Assembly: GCA_965247075.1 (NCBI GenBank)
Contig: CBDFGK010000003.1
Coordinates: forward strand, 1,116,001 to 1,180,000
DNA: 64,000 bases
From: CBDFGK01 sp965247075
Lineage (GTDB): Bacteria > Pseudomonadota > Gammaproteobacteria > Pseudomonadales > Halieaceae
Reading direction: 5' to 3'
The first letter of the stretch is position 1; every line of letters starts with the position of its first letter. The notes below the pieces were generated by a model. It made no database searches, was not told where the DNA came from, and was given only the letters and a program-made list of their open reading frames with translations. A program made the translations under genes and the position numbers. Of the stretch, positions 44,246 through 53,114 are shown piece after piece.

Positions 44246-46086
44246 GAGATCTGATCTGGATAATTCCGCTGCTGCCCCTGGCCAGTGCCATGCTGTTGAT
44301 TGGTAGCGCGGGCAAACTGCCGCGTGCAGTCATTCCGGTATTGGGGGTGGGCTCGGTGGGCCTGGCAGCCGTGTGCGTACTACTGACCGCCCTGTCCTGG
44401 CAGGGAACAGCCACTACCACGTATCTCTTCTCGTGGATGCAGGTGGGCAGCTTCAGCGCCGACTTTAGTTTCTACGTCGATGGTTTAACCCTGGTAATGA
44501 TGTCTGTCATCACCGGCGTCGGCTTCCTGATTCATCTCTACTCCGCTGAATTCATGCAGGACGATGCCGGCTACAGTCGTTATTTTGCCTACCTCAACCT
44601 GTTTGTTGCCGCCATGCTGATACTGGTGATGGCCGACAACCTGTTGCTGCTGTATCTGGGCTGGGAAGGGGTGGGCCTGTGTAGCTACCTGCTGGTGGGA
44701 TTCTGGTACCAGGACCCTGCCAATGGCGCCGCCGCCAGAAAAGCCTTTGTAGTCACCCGGGTCGGCGACACCGCCATGGCGCTGGGTTTGTTTTTGCTGT
44801 TCAGCGAGCTCGGCACACTCAACATTCAGGAAATGGCCGTCAGGGCACAGCAGTTGTGGCAAGTGGGCGATCCCACCGCGGTGTTGGCGACAGCCCTTCT
44901 ACTGGCCGGCGCCGCCGGCAAATCAGCCCAACTTCCCCTGCATACCTGGTTGCCCGATGCGATGGCCGGTCCCACTCCGGTCAGCGCCCTGATTCATGCC
45001 GCCACCATGGTCACCGCCGGCGTATACCTGGTAGCGCGGACCCACGAGCTGTTTCTGCTGGCGCCGCCGACCCAGTTTGCCGTGGCGATCATGGGTTTGC
45101 TGACCCTGTTGTTGGCTGCCTGCACGGCCCTCAACCAGCACGACATCAAGCGCATCCTGGCCTACTCCACCATCAGCCAGATTGGCTACATGTTCCTGGC
45201 GCTGGGGGTAGGCGCCTGGAGTGCCGGTATTTTCCATCTTATGACCCATGCCTTCTTCAAGGCACTGTTGTTCCTGGGCGCCGGCGTCATTATTCACTGC
45301 CTGCATCACGAACACGATATTTTCCGCATGGGTGGGCTGCGCACGCGCCTGCCCATCGTATTCTGGAGCTTCCTGCTCGGCTCTGCCGCCCTCGCCGCCC
45401 TGCCCTTCACCGCAGGATTTTTCAGCAAGGACCAGATTGTGCTGGCTGCCTTTGAATACCCCGGCGTGGGCCCGTGGTTGTGGGCAGGTGCGCTGCTGGG
45501 TGCATTCCTGACCGCCCTGTACAGTTTTCGCTTGGTGTTCGTGGTATTTTTTGGCGACGCCAAAACAGAACCGAACCGCTCTCCCCAATGGCGCATGTTC
45601 TGGCCACTGGCGATTTTGTGCATCTTCTCCATGGTCGGCGGTTGGATTGTACAACCACTGGCGCAGGTATTCCCGGCTACTGCCGGTGAGCATCCGGGCG
45701 CAGTCATTGAATGGATTTCCATCGCTGTGCCCATGGTTGGCCTACTGCTGGCCTATCTTATTTTCCTGGGCGGCCAACTCTCGGTAAGCACACTGGTAAA
45801 TTCATCCCTGGGACGCTGGCTACAGCAGTTCTGGTACAGCGGTTGGCGCATGGATGACCTCTACGACACACTCTGGGTGCAGCCCTACCGCAGCATCGCC
45901 GGCGCCCTGAGCGGTGAACCAGTCGATCAAATTTATCATATGGTGGTACGGACCAGCACCGGCCTGCACCATCGGCTCAGTCATTCGCAGAGCGGTCGCA
46001 TGCGCAGGTATATCACCGCGATGGTGGGCGGCGTGATTGTGCTGCTGGCCCTGGTAATGCTCGGCCTCAATCCGGGGGGGCAGTGA
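44242..46086 (+). CDS. nuoL: NADH:quinone oxidoreductase subunit L
   Basis: 614 residues, the largest antiporter-like subunit, with the long lateral helix at its C-terminus. Landmarks: YLGWEGVGLCSYLLVGFWY with the conserved Glu, GAAGKSAQLPLHTWLPDAM with the conserved Lys, TPVSALIHAATMVTAGVYL, DIKRILAYSTISQIGYMFLA and LPFTAGFFSKDQIV. Overlaps nuoM by four bases. Confidence 0.95.
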   Translation: MRDLIWIIPLLPLASAMLLIGSAGKLPRAVIPVLGVGSVGLAAVCVLLTALSWQGTATTTYLFSWMQVGSFSADFSFYVDGLTLVMMSVITGVGFLIHLYSAEFMQDDAGYSRYFAYLNLFVAAMLILVMADNLLLLYLGWEGVGLCSYLLVGFWYQDPANGAAARKAFVVTRVGDTAMALGLFLLFSELGTLNIQEMAVRAQQLWQVGDPTAVLATALLLAGAAGKSAQLPLHTWLPDAMAGPTPVSALIHAATMVTAGVYLVARTHELFLLAPPTQFAVAIMGLLTLLLAACTALNQHDIKRILAYSTISQIGYMFLALGVGAWSAGIFHLMTHAFFKALLFLGAGVIIHCLHHEHDIFRMGGLRTRLPIVFWSFLLGSAALAALPFTAGFFSKDQIVLAAFEYPGVGPWLWAGALLGAFLTALYSFRLVFVVFFGDAKTEPNRSPQWRMFWPLAILCIFSMVGGWIVQPLAQVFPATAGEHPGAVIEWISIAVPMVGLLLAYLIFLGGQLSVSTLVNSSLGRWLQQFWYSGWRMDDLYDTLWVQPYRSIAGALSGEPVDQIYHMVVRTSTGLHHRLSHSQSGRMRRYITAMVGGVIVLLALVMLGLNPGGQ

Positions 46087-47594
46087 TGTTAATGCTGCAC
46101 CTGCTGTTGCTACTTTTTACCGGTGGTGCCCTGGCCTGGTGGAGTGAGTCGCGCAACCCCAATGCGCCGCGCTGGATATCACTGGCGGTGCTGGCGGTCG
46201 CGACGATTTATATGCTCAGTGCCGTGGCAGCAATACCCGCCGAACAGCTCTCGCTGGTGCCCCGGCCAGACAATCCCCAGACCTGGCTGATGCACTATCG
46301 GGCCGAGTGGATTCCGCGCTTTGGCATCAGCTTTGAGCTGGCCATGGACGGGCTTAGCCTCATTTTGGTGGTGCTAACCCTGCTACTGGGCATGATCGCC
46401 GTGGTGTCTTCCTGGAGCGAGATCGATCAACGGCGCGGCTTTTTCCAGGCCAATTTGCTGTGGACCCTGGCCGGGGTTGTCGGTGTGTTCCTGGCCCTGG
46501 ACCTGTTTCTGTTTTTCCTGTTCTGGGAAGTCATGCTGGTGCCGATGTATTTGCTCATCGCCATCTGGGGACACGAGCAACGCAGCTACGCATCCATGAA
46601 GTTTTTCATTTTTACCCAATTCAGTGGCTTGCTAATGCTGTTCTCCATCCTGGTGCTGGTGCAGCTCAACCAGTCTGCCACGGGGCATTACAGCTTTAGC
46701 TATTTTGACCTGCTGGGCACGCCGATTGAGCCCGACCTCGCCCTGTGGGTCATGTTGGGGTTTTTCATTGCCTTCACCGTCAAGTTACCGGCCTTCCCGT
46801 TTCACACCTGGCTGCCCGATGCGCATACCCAGGCGCCCACCGCGGGCAGCGTTATCCTGGCGGGAATCCTCCTCAAAACCGGTGCCTATGGCTTGCTGCG
46901 GTTTGCCATACCCTTATTTCCAGAGGCCGCCATGGATTTCGCTCCCGTCGCCATGACACTGGGAGCCATTGGTGTGGTTTACGGCGCCTTCCTGGCCTTT
47001 GGTCAAGCTGATTTCAAACGTCTGGTGGCCTACAGCAGCGTTAGCCATATGGGCTTTGTACTACTGGGGCTGTATGCCTGGAACAGCCTGGCGGTACAGG
47101 GCGCTGTCATGCAAATGGTCGCCCACGGCGTTAGCACCGCCGCCCTGTTTATGATGGCAGGGGCACTGCAGCAACGGCTGCACACCCGGGACATGGACCG
47201 CATGGGCGGACTCTGGCAGAACATGCCACGCATGGGCGCCTGCGCCATGTTTTTCGCCCTGGCGTCACTGGGCCTGCCCGGCCTGGGTAACTTCGTCGCC
47301 GAGTTCCTGGTATTGGTAGGCCTGTTCCAGGTCAGCCCCCTGTTTACCCTGATTGCCGCGCTGGGCCTGGTCACCGCCGCCGTTTACTCGCTGGCCATGA
47401 TGCAACGCACCTTCCAGGGCCAACCGGATGAGCAGCGGCAACTCGAGGATTTCGGCGGCCGTGAAATGGCGGCGATGACAGCGATGATAGTGGCCCTGGT
47501 ATGGCTGGGGCTGCATCCACAACCGGTACTGGATTTGGCACAACCCGTGCTCGACAGCTTGCATGTGGGGGCTCTCATGAGTAAGGCGCCATGA
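46083..47594 (+). CDS. nuoM: NADH:quinone oxidoreductase subunit M
   Basis: 503 residues, antiporter-like. Landmarks: FGISFELAMDGLSLILVVLT, LFFLFWEVMLVPMYLLIAIW with the conserved Glu, FTVKLPAFPFHTWLPDAHTQ with the conserved Lys, APTAGSVILAGILLKTGAYG and FKRLVAYSSVSHMGFVLLGL. Overlaps nuoN by four bases. Confidence 0.95.
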   Translation: MMLMLHLLLLLFTGGALAWWSESRNPNAPRWISLAVLAVATIYMLSAVAAIPAEQLSLVPRPDNPQTWLMHYRAEWIPRFGISFELAMDGLSLILVVLTLLLGMIAVVSSWSEIDQRRGFFQANLLWTLAGVVGVFLALDLFLFFLFWEVMLVPMYLLIAIWGHEQRSYASMKFFIFTQFSGLLMLFSILVLVQLNQSATGHYSFSYFDLLGTPIEPDLALWVMLGFFIAFTVKLPAFPFHTWLPDAHTQAPTAGSVILAGILLKTGAYGLLRFAIPLFPEAAMDFAPVAMTLGAIGVVYGAFLAFGQADFKRLVAYSSVSHMGFVLLGLYAWNSLAVQGAVMQMVAHGVSTAALFMMAGALQQRLHTRDMDRMGGLWQNMPRMGACAMFFALASLGLPGLGNFVAEFLVLVGLFQVSPLFTLIAALGLVTAAVYSLAMMQRTFQGQPDEQRQLEDFGGREMAAMTAMIVALVWLGLHPQPVLDLAQPVLDSLHVGALMSKAP

Positions 47595-49048
47595 GGGAAA
47601 TGATGTTCGCCCTGTCACCCATGTTGGCGCTTAGCTGTGGGGCGGTGTTGCTGATGCTGCAGGTCGCCATCAAGCGCTCGCCCAATTGGGCCTACGCTAT
47701 CGCGCTGTGTACCTTTGTCGCGGCGGGGGGCCTGGCATTGTGGGCGGCGCAAGGGCCGGCACTGCAGGTAACGCCACTACTGCTGGCAGACCCCTATGCG
47801 CTGTTTTTCACACTACTGTTCTGTTTCTGCGCCGCCATCACTGCGGTTGTGGCGCACGACTACCTGACTGACCGGCAGGGGCAGAGCGAAGAATACTTTT
47901 TGCTGCTGATTCTATCCGCGCTGGGCGCCGTTACCCTGGCCCACGCTACGCACCTGGCCTCGCTATTGCTGGGCATGGAATTGCTCGGTGTCGCCCTGTA
48001 CGCCCTTATTGCCTATCCGGACGAAGGCACCCTACCGCTGGAGGCAGCGATCAAATACCTGGTGCTTTCCGGCGCCGCATCGGCCATTTTCCTGTTTGGT
48101 TTCGCGTTAATTTATGCCGCTACCGGCAGCCTGGGCTTTGACTCAATAGGTGCCGCGGTGAAAAATCTGAACCCGCAGTCGGGTCCGATACTGCTGGCCG
48201 GCGCGGCCATGATCGTTACCGGGCTGGGCTTCAAGCTGAGCGCGGTACCCTTTCACATGTGGACTCCCGACGTGTATGAGGGGGCTCCCTCACCCACCAG
48301 TGGATTTCTTGCCACGGTTTCAAAAACCGCCATATTTGCCGTGATATTGCGTTGGTGGCTGGCGTCCGACTTACATGAATTTGATCGGCTGATTGTCGCC
48401 GTGGCTCTGCTGGCAGGCGCCTCCATGCTGGTGGGTAATCTGCTGGCGCTACGACAGGAGAATGTGAAACGCATCCTCGCCTATTCGTCTATCGCGCATA
48501 TCGGTTACCTGTTGATCATGCTGGTGGCGATTGGGGTGAGTCCCGACCCAGCGCTGGCCATTGAAGCCGGCAGTTACTACCTGGTGGCTTACGCCATAAC
48601 CAATTTGGCGGCTTTTACCCTGTTGGGTTTACTGTCTGGACAGAGTGCCGACCGGGCGGACAACCGTGACCTGGACCAGGTGCAGGACTTGCGGGGACTG
48701 TTTTGGCGGCAACCGGGTTTAGCACTGCTGTTTACCACAGCTTTGTTATCACTGGCGGGAATACCCCTGACAGCGGGCTTTATCGGTAAGTTTTACCTGT
48801 TCACAGCCGGCGTTGACAGTGCCTTGTGGGGCTTGCTGGCGATACTGGTAGCCGGCAGCGCCATGGGTATCTACTACTACCTGCGCATTATCTTCACCAT
48901 GACCCAGGCCGCTGACAGCGAGGCACAGCTTGAATTCCCGGGGATATCGGCCACCGGCAGGCTGGCCTGTTACACCCTGATTATTGTGATGTTATATCTG
49001 GGCATTGCCCCGGAACCACTAATGGGCTATTTGCGGACTATACTTTAA
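47591..49048 (+). CDS. nuoN: NADH:quinone oxidoreductase subunit N
   Basis: 485 residues, antiporter-like and last of the complex I set. Landmarks: LASLLLGMELLGVALYALIA with the conserved Glu, GLGFKLSAVPFHMWTPDVYE with the conserved Lys, GAPSPTSGFLATVSKTAIFA and VKRILAYSSIAHIGYLLIML. The ORF ends 30 bases before the CBS gene, which may be cotranscribed. Confidence 0.95.
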   Translation: MREMMFALSPMLALSCGAVLLMLQVAIKRSPNWAYAIALCTFVAAGGLALWAAQGPALQVTPLLLADPYALFFTLLFCFCAAITAVVAHDYLTDRQGQSEEYFLLLILSALGAVTLAHATHLASLLLGMELLGVALYALIAYPDEGTLPLEAAIKYLVLSGAASAIFLFGFALIYAATGSLGFDSIGAAVKNLNPQSGPILLAGAAMIVTGLGFKLSAVPFHMWTPDVYEGAPSPTSGFLATVSKTAIFAVILRWWLASDLHEFDRLIVAVALLAGASMLVGNLLALRQENVKRILAYSSIAHIGYLLIMLVAIGVSPDPALAIEAGSYYLVAYAITNLAAFTLLGLLSGQSADRADNRDLDQVQDLRGLFWRQPGLALLFTTALLSLAGIPLTAGFIGKFYLFTAGVDSALWGLLAILVAGSAMGIYYYLRIIFTMTQAADSEAQLEFPGISATGRLACYTLIIVMLYLGIAPEPLMGYLRTIL

Positions 49049-49078
49049 ATTATTTGGCGCTTGAAAGGGGGGAAGTAC

Positions 49079-49480
49079 ATGTTGCGATCTGTGGAATTAA
49101 AGGATCACATGCTAAAGCATCCGGTCTCGGTGAATGTCGACTCGGATATGGGGGAAGCCATTCGACTGATTATCGACAATAAGATATCGGGGCTGTGTGT
49201 GGTCGATGGCGACAACCGCCTGGTCGGTATCCTGTCTGAGCTGGATTGCCTGCGTGCAATGCTCAGTGCTTCGTATAATGAGGGTGGCATTGGCATGGTG
49301 CGTGAGTATATGGCCCATGACAACCTGGTGGTGGCCAATCCACACGAGGACATTACCGATGTGGCTCAGGATATGCTGCGCAAGAACAAGCGGCGCCGGC
49401 CGGTAGTGGAAGATGGCAAGCTGGTGGGGCAGATCACCTGCCGCCGGTTACTGAGTGCGGTCAAGAATTTTACCGGCTGA
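49079..49480 (+). CDS. CBS-domain protein
   Basis: 133 residues from the ATG at 49079, which has GGGGGGAAG just upstream; an in-frame TTG at 49061 is less likely. Two CBS motifs: MLKHPVSVNVDSDMGEAIRL with ISGLCVVDGDNRLVGILSEL, and MAHDNLVVANPHEDITDVAQ with RRRPVVEDGKLVGQITCRRL. Stand-alone CBS pairs bind adenine nucleotides and modulate enzymes or channels. It follows nuoN on the same strand; a link to complex I is possible but unproven. Confidence 0.85.
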   Translation: MLRSVELKDHMLKHPVSVNVDSDMGEAIRLIIDNKISGLCVVDGDNRLVGILSELDCLRAMLSASYNEGGIGMVREYMAHDNLVVANPHEDITDVAQDMLRKNKRRRPVVEDGKLVGQITCRRLLSAVKNFTG

Positions 49481-49790
49481 CAGCACGCTTTAGGCCACGC
49501 TGAAATACAGTATCTTCCAATCCGGAAATAAGCCTGAAGGGACGGTGTAGTAAGCCCTTGTTTTGAGTCGCTTATGGAGTTGTGTAAACAAGTGGTCTCG
49601 TGCTGAATTCAGTTGTTCAGCGGCGTCGCATAGTCATGTCGTCATACACCAGATTTGACAATAGCTCTTGCGGCGTAGCCGTAGTCTTTTCGAGAGCCCC
49701 ATTGCACCACGAATCCAGAATGTTTCTGGCATTATTCACCTGCAAAATCCATACTGTTTTTTTTGAGAAAACCTTGTTGAGACTACAACC
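49481..49790. other. Left boundary of the accessory island, no gene
   Basis: No gene in this stretch. It contains the left copy of the 41-bp direct repeat (49627-49667). The sequence between the repeat and the helicase start is AT-rich (TTTTTTTTGAGAAAACC). TTGCAC at 49702 and CATTAT at 49730 are too far apart for a standard promoter. No strong ribosome-binding site precedes the ATG at 49791. Confidence 0.5.
49627..49667 (+). repeat. 41-bp direct repeat, left copy (IS256-type end)
   Basis: Identical to 61127-61167 over 41 bases (starts CGCATAGTCATGTCGTCATA). In the right copy this sequence begins at the last codon and stop of an IS256-type transposase remnant, so it is most likely that element's 3' terminus. 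Only the terminus is left here. Confidence 0.8.
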
Positions 49791-52700
49791 ATGCCAACTA
49801 TCTACGATAACATTGACGAAAATCTACTTGATGGCCTGAAGGATGCCTTGAAGGTCGCTTCGCGCAGTGATTTTTGCGTTGGCTATTTCAACCTGCGCGG
49901 CTGGAAACGCATCGCAAAGGAAGTGGATACGCTGCCCGGGCGAGAAGGCATCTCGCCTTGTCGTTTGATTGTTGGTATGAGCACCGGTGTCGACCGCACT
50001 GTGCGCCGTTATTACGGTCACGATAATGAAGAGAGCACAAATGAAGTTGTAGCTGGCCGTAAAGAACAACTCGCTCTGTCCCTTGCGCGGCAATTGACTT
50101 ATGGAACACCGACTGCAAAAGACGAAAAGGGTTTACAACAATTAGTAAAGCAATTGAAAGAGGGAACACTCCAAGTCAAATTTTTTGCCGATTACCCTCT
50201 TCACGCCAAGCTCTACCTCGCCCATCGTGGTGACAAGATCAACCCGATCATCGGATATGTTGGCAGTAGCAATCTGACCCTTGCGGGTTTGGAAAAACAA
50301 GGCGAACTAAATGTTGATGTGCTGGACAAGGATGCTGCCGAAAAACTAGCGGATTGGTTTGAAGCACGATGGGATGATAAATGGTGTCTTGATATTACCG
50401 AAAAACTCGCCGACATCATTGAGAGTAGTTGGGCGGGCGGACCCATTGACCCTTACTACATATACATTAAAACCGCCTACGAACTTTCCAAAGAAGCCAT
50501 TGAGGGCGCACGCGAATTCCAGGTGCCGAGCGACTTCAACAAAGTGATGCTGGAGTTTCAGAAACAGGCAGTGTCACTTGCCGCTGAACGATTGAGTCGT
50601 CACCACGGTGTCATCATCGGCGATGTGGTGGGGCTGGGCAAAACACTGGTTGCGAGCGCTGTTGCAAAAACTTTTCAGCAAGATCACGGTGATAATGTTC
50701 TCGTTATATGCCCGCCCAAACTGGAAAAAATGTGGGATGGCTATTTGCACAAATACACGATTGCCGGAGAAACACTTTCATCCGGCAAGACTCACCGTTT
50801 GTCTGATATGAGGCGTTTCCGTCTCGTGGTGATTGATGAAAGTCATAACCTGCGCAATCGCGACTCCAAACGTTACGCTCATATCCATGACTATATTCGT
50901 GAAAATGAATCCCGCGTCATTCTGCTGACGGCAACGCCCTATAACAAACAATTCACCGACATCGGCAATCAGTTGCGCCTGTTCGTGGAAGCCGATGCTG
51001 ACCTCGGCGTCAGGCCAGAGGGCTATATCCAATCACTCAATGGCATTGATGCTTTCAAGGAAAAACATACCAACACTCTTGCCACATCTCTGGCAGCGTT
51101 TGAGCATAGTGAGTCAGCCGATGACTGGCGCGAGTTGATGCGTATGTATATGGTGCGAAGAACCCGCAGCCACATAAAAGAAAACTACGCAGAATATGAC
51201 GAAAACAGAAAGCAACATTACTTGCTCTTTGATAACGGCGAGCGGTTTTATTTTCCGCACCGGACACCGAAGTGCGCCAAATTTAGTTTGGATAAATCTG
51301 ATGGCAAAGATCAATACGCGCTGCTTTATTCCGAATCCGTTGTTGAGATAGTCAGCGGACTTAAACTGCCTCGTTACGGCATTGGAGAATATCTTTTAAA
51401 CAAGTATCAGGCCGATTCTCTACCTGATGAGTTAGACGAAGAAAAGCAAAAAATCATAAAAAACTTGAGTCGCGCAGGAAATCGATTGGTCGGTTTTGCC
51501 AAATCCGGTTTGTTCAAACGACTGGAAAGTTCCGGCCATGCCTTCTTGCTTTCAATCAAAAGACACATCCTTCGCAATGCAGTTTTTTTGAGTGCGTTGG
51601 AGCAAGACGGTGCTTTTCCGATTGGCGATATATTCAGCTCTCTTGCGGACGAAAGCGTGGAAGAGAGCGAGCCTGACATATTAGATGAAGAGAAGTTGGA
51701 GCAAGATACGATAGAGCATTTTCTGGCAACGGGGCGCAGTGTTTATACAAAATTATCTTCACTGGAAGGGAATTTGCACAGCAAGTTTGATTGGATAGAA
51801 ACCGCTTTGTTTGAAGAATCCTTGCGTGATGCTTTGTTATCTGATTGCGACGCTTTGCTGAAAGTCCTGGATATGGTGCCGCAATGGGATGCCGATACCG
51901 ACCGCAAATTGGCAGAACTTGCCCGCATGTGTAAAGAAGAGCACCGCCATGACAAGCTGTTGATTTTCACCCAATTCAAAGATACCGCCGACTATCTATA
52001 CCGGGAACTCACAAAACGGGGAGTTAATGGGCTTGCCGAGGTATTCGGTGGCATGGATGACATATCCAGCCATGTAAAACGATTTAGCCCCACTTCCAAT
52101 GATGAAGAAGCGGGCAGAATAGACGAGTTGCGCGTGTTGATTACCACCGACACCTTGAGCGAGGGGCAGAACCTCCAGGATGCGCACATCGTGGTCAATT
52201 TTGATTTGCCCTGGGCAATCATTCGCCTGATACAACGAGTTGGCCGAGTTGATCGAATCGGACAGAAAGCAAAGGAAATTTTGTGCTACTGCTTTTTGCC
52301 GGAAGACGACATTGAGAAAGTGATAAAGTTGCGCAAGCGTTTGGACCAGCGAATGAGGCAAGCCGCCGAAGTGGTTGGCACGGATGAAAGTTTCTTTGAA
52401 GGCGATACCATTAACCTAGAGCACGTGTATAACCAAACCATCAGTCTCGAAGAGCAAGAAGATGAAACCGATTTAATTTCTCGTGCCTACGATATTTGGC
52501 GGCAGGCAATAAAAGACAACCCGGAACTGGAAAAGAAAATTAAAGAACTGCCCCATGTGGTGTATTCCGCCAAACGTGCGAGCGATCAAAAAGACGGCGC
52601 GATTGCCTATATCAAAACCAACAACAATCAACACCTTCTATTGCAGTTGAATCAAACCGGCGAGGTGGTTTCACAATCTCAGTCTAAAATCCTGGGTTAT

Positions 52701-53114
52701 CTCGCCTGCGAACCGAATGAACCGCTTGCTCCACCGGCGCAAAATCATCACGAACTGGTTGATGCTGCGATGAACCATGTCAAGCAAGGACAGGACGATC
52801 TCGGCGGGCAACTGGGTGGAACCAGAAGTATCCGTCATAAACTCTACAGCAAGTTGAAACTTATTCAGGAGCAGAGGGAAGGAACGCTTTTTGAATCGCC
52901 AACACTAAAAGCAGTGATTCAGCAGATTCATGATCATCCGCTCAAGGAAACCGCTCGGGACCGGCTTGCGCGCCAGTTGCGCACCAATATTTCCGATGAA
53001 GATTTAGTGAGGATGGCGGAAAATTTTTACGACGAAGGTGATCTTTGCGCCACACCCAAAGAAGGCGAGCCGATTGAATCGAGCATTATTTGCTCTATGG
53101 GGCTAATCAAATGA
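49791..53114 (+). CDS. PLD-domain plus SNF2-type helicase (defence gene 1)
   Basis: 1107 residues. The N-terminal about 200 residues form a phospholipase D-like domain with HAKLYLAHRGD (HxK at about 138) and GYVGSSNLTLAGL. An SF2/SNF2 motor follows: Walker A GDVVGLGKTLVASA (about 277-287), DESH box in LVVIDESHNLRNRD (about 349), LTATPYNKQ, then a long insert, a C-terminal lobe with LLIFTQFKDTADYLY, VLITTDTLSEGQNLQDA and the arginine-finger motif IQRVGRVDRIGQKA (about 815). It is the first gene of a three-gene set and overlaps the next by four bases. Proteins with this layout accompany methyltransferases in defence islands. Base use is clearly more AT-rich than the nuo operon. Confidence 0.85.
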   Translation: MPTIYDNIDENLLDGLKDALKVASRSDFCVGYFNLRGWKRIAKEVDTLPGREGISPCRLIVGMSTGVDRTVRRYYGHDNEESTNEVVAGRKEQLALSLARQLTYGTPTAKDEKGLQQLVKQLKEGTLQVKFFADYPLHAKLYLAHRGDKINPIIGYVGSSNLTLAGLEKQGELNVDVLDKDAAEKLADWFEARWDDKWCLDITEKLADIIESSWAGGPIDPYYIYIKTAYELSKEAIEGAREFQVPSDFNKVMLEFQKQAVSLAAERLSRHHGVIIGDVVGLGKTLVASAVAKTFQQDHGDNVLVICPPKLEKMWDGYLHKYTIAGETLSSGKTHRLSDMRRFRLVVIDESHNLRNRDSKRYAHIHDYIRENESRVILLTATPYNKQFTDIGNQLRLFVEADADLGVRPEGYIQSLNGIDAFKEKHTNTLATSLAAFEHSESADDWRELMRMYMVRRTRSHIKENYAEYDENRKQHYLLFDNGERFYFPHRTPKCAKFSLDKSDGKDQYALLYSESVVEIVSGLKLPRYGIGEYLLNKYQADSLPDELDEEKQKIIKNLSRAGNRLVGFAKSGLFKRLESSGHAFLLSIKRHILRNAVFLSALEQDGAFPIGDIFSSLADESVEESEPDILDEEKLEQDTIEHFLATGRSVYTKLSSLEGNLHSKFDWIETALFEESLRDALLSDCDALLKVLDMVPQWDADTDRKLAELARMCKEEHRHDKLLIFTQFKDTADYLYRELTKRGVNGLAEVFGGMDDISSHVKRFSPTSNDEEAGRIDELRVLITTDTLSEGQNLQDAHIVVNFDLPWAIIRLIQRVGRVDRIGQKAKEILCYCFLPEDDIEKVIKLRKRLDQRMRQAAEVVGTDESFFEGDTINLEHVYNQTISLEEQEDETDLISRAYDIWRQAIKDNPELEKKIKELPHVVYSAKRASDQKDGAIAYIKTNNNQHLLLQLNQTGEVVSQSQSKILGYLACEPNEPLAPPAQNHHELVDAAMNHVKQGQDDLGGQLGGTRSIRHKLYSKLKLIQEQREGTLFESPTLKAVIQQIHDHPLKETARDRLARQLRTNISDEDLVRMAENFYDEGDLCATPKEGEPIESSIICSMGLIK

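Noticed and set aside
49600..49839. 79-residue plus-strand frame over the left 41-bp repeat
   Set aside because: It crosses the IS end and the start of the helicase gene in another frame; no protein-like features.
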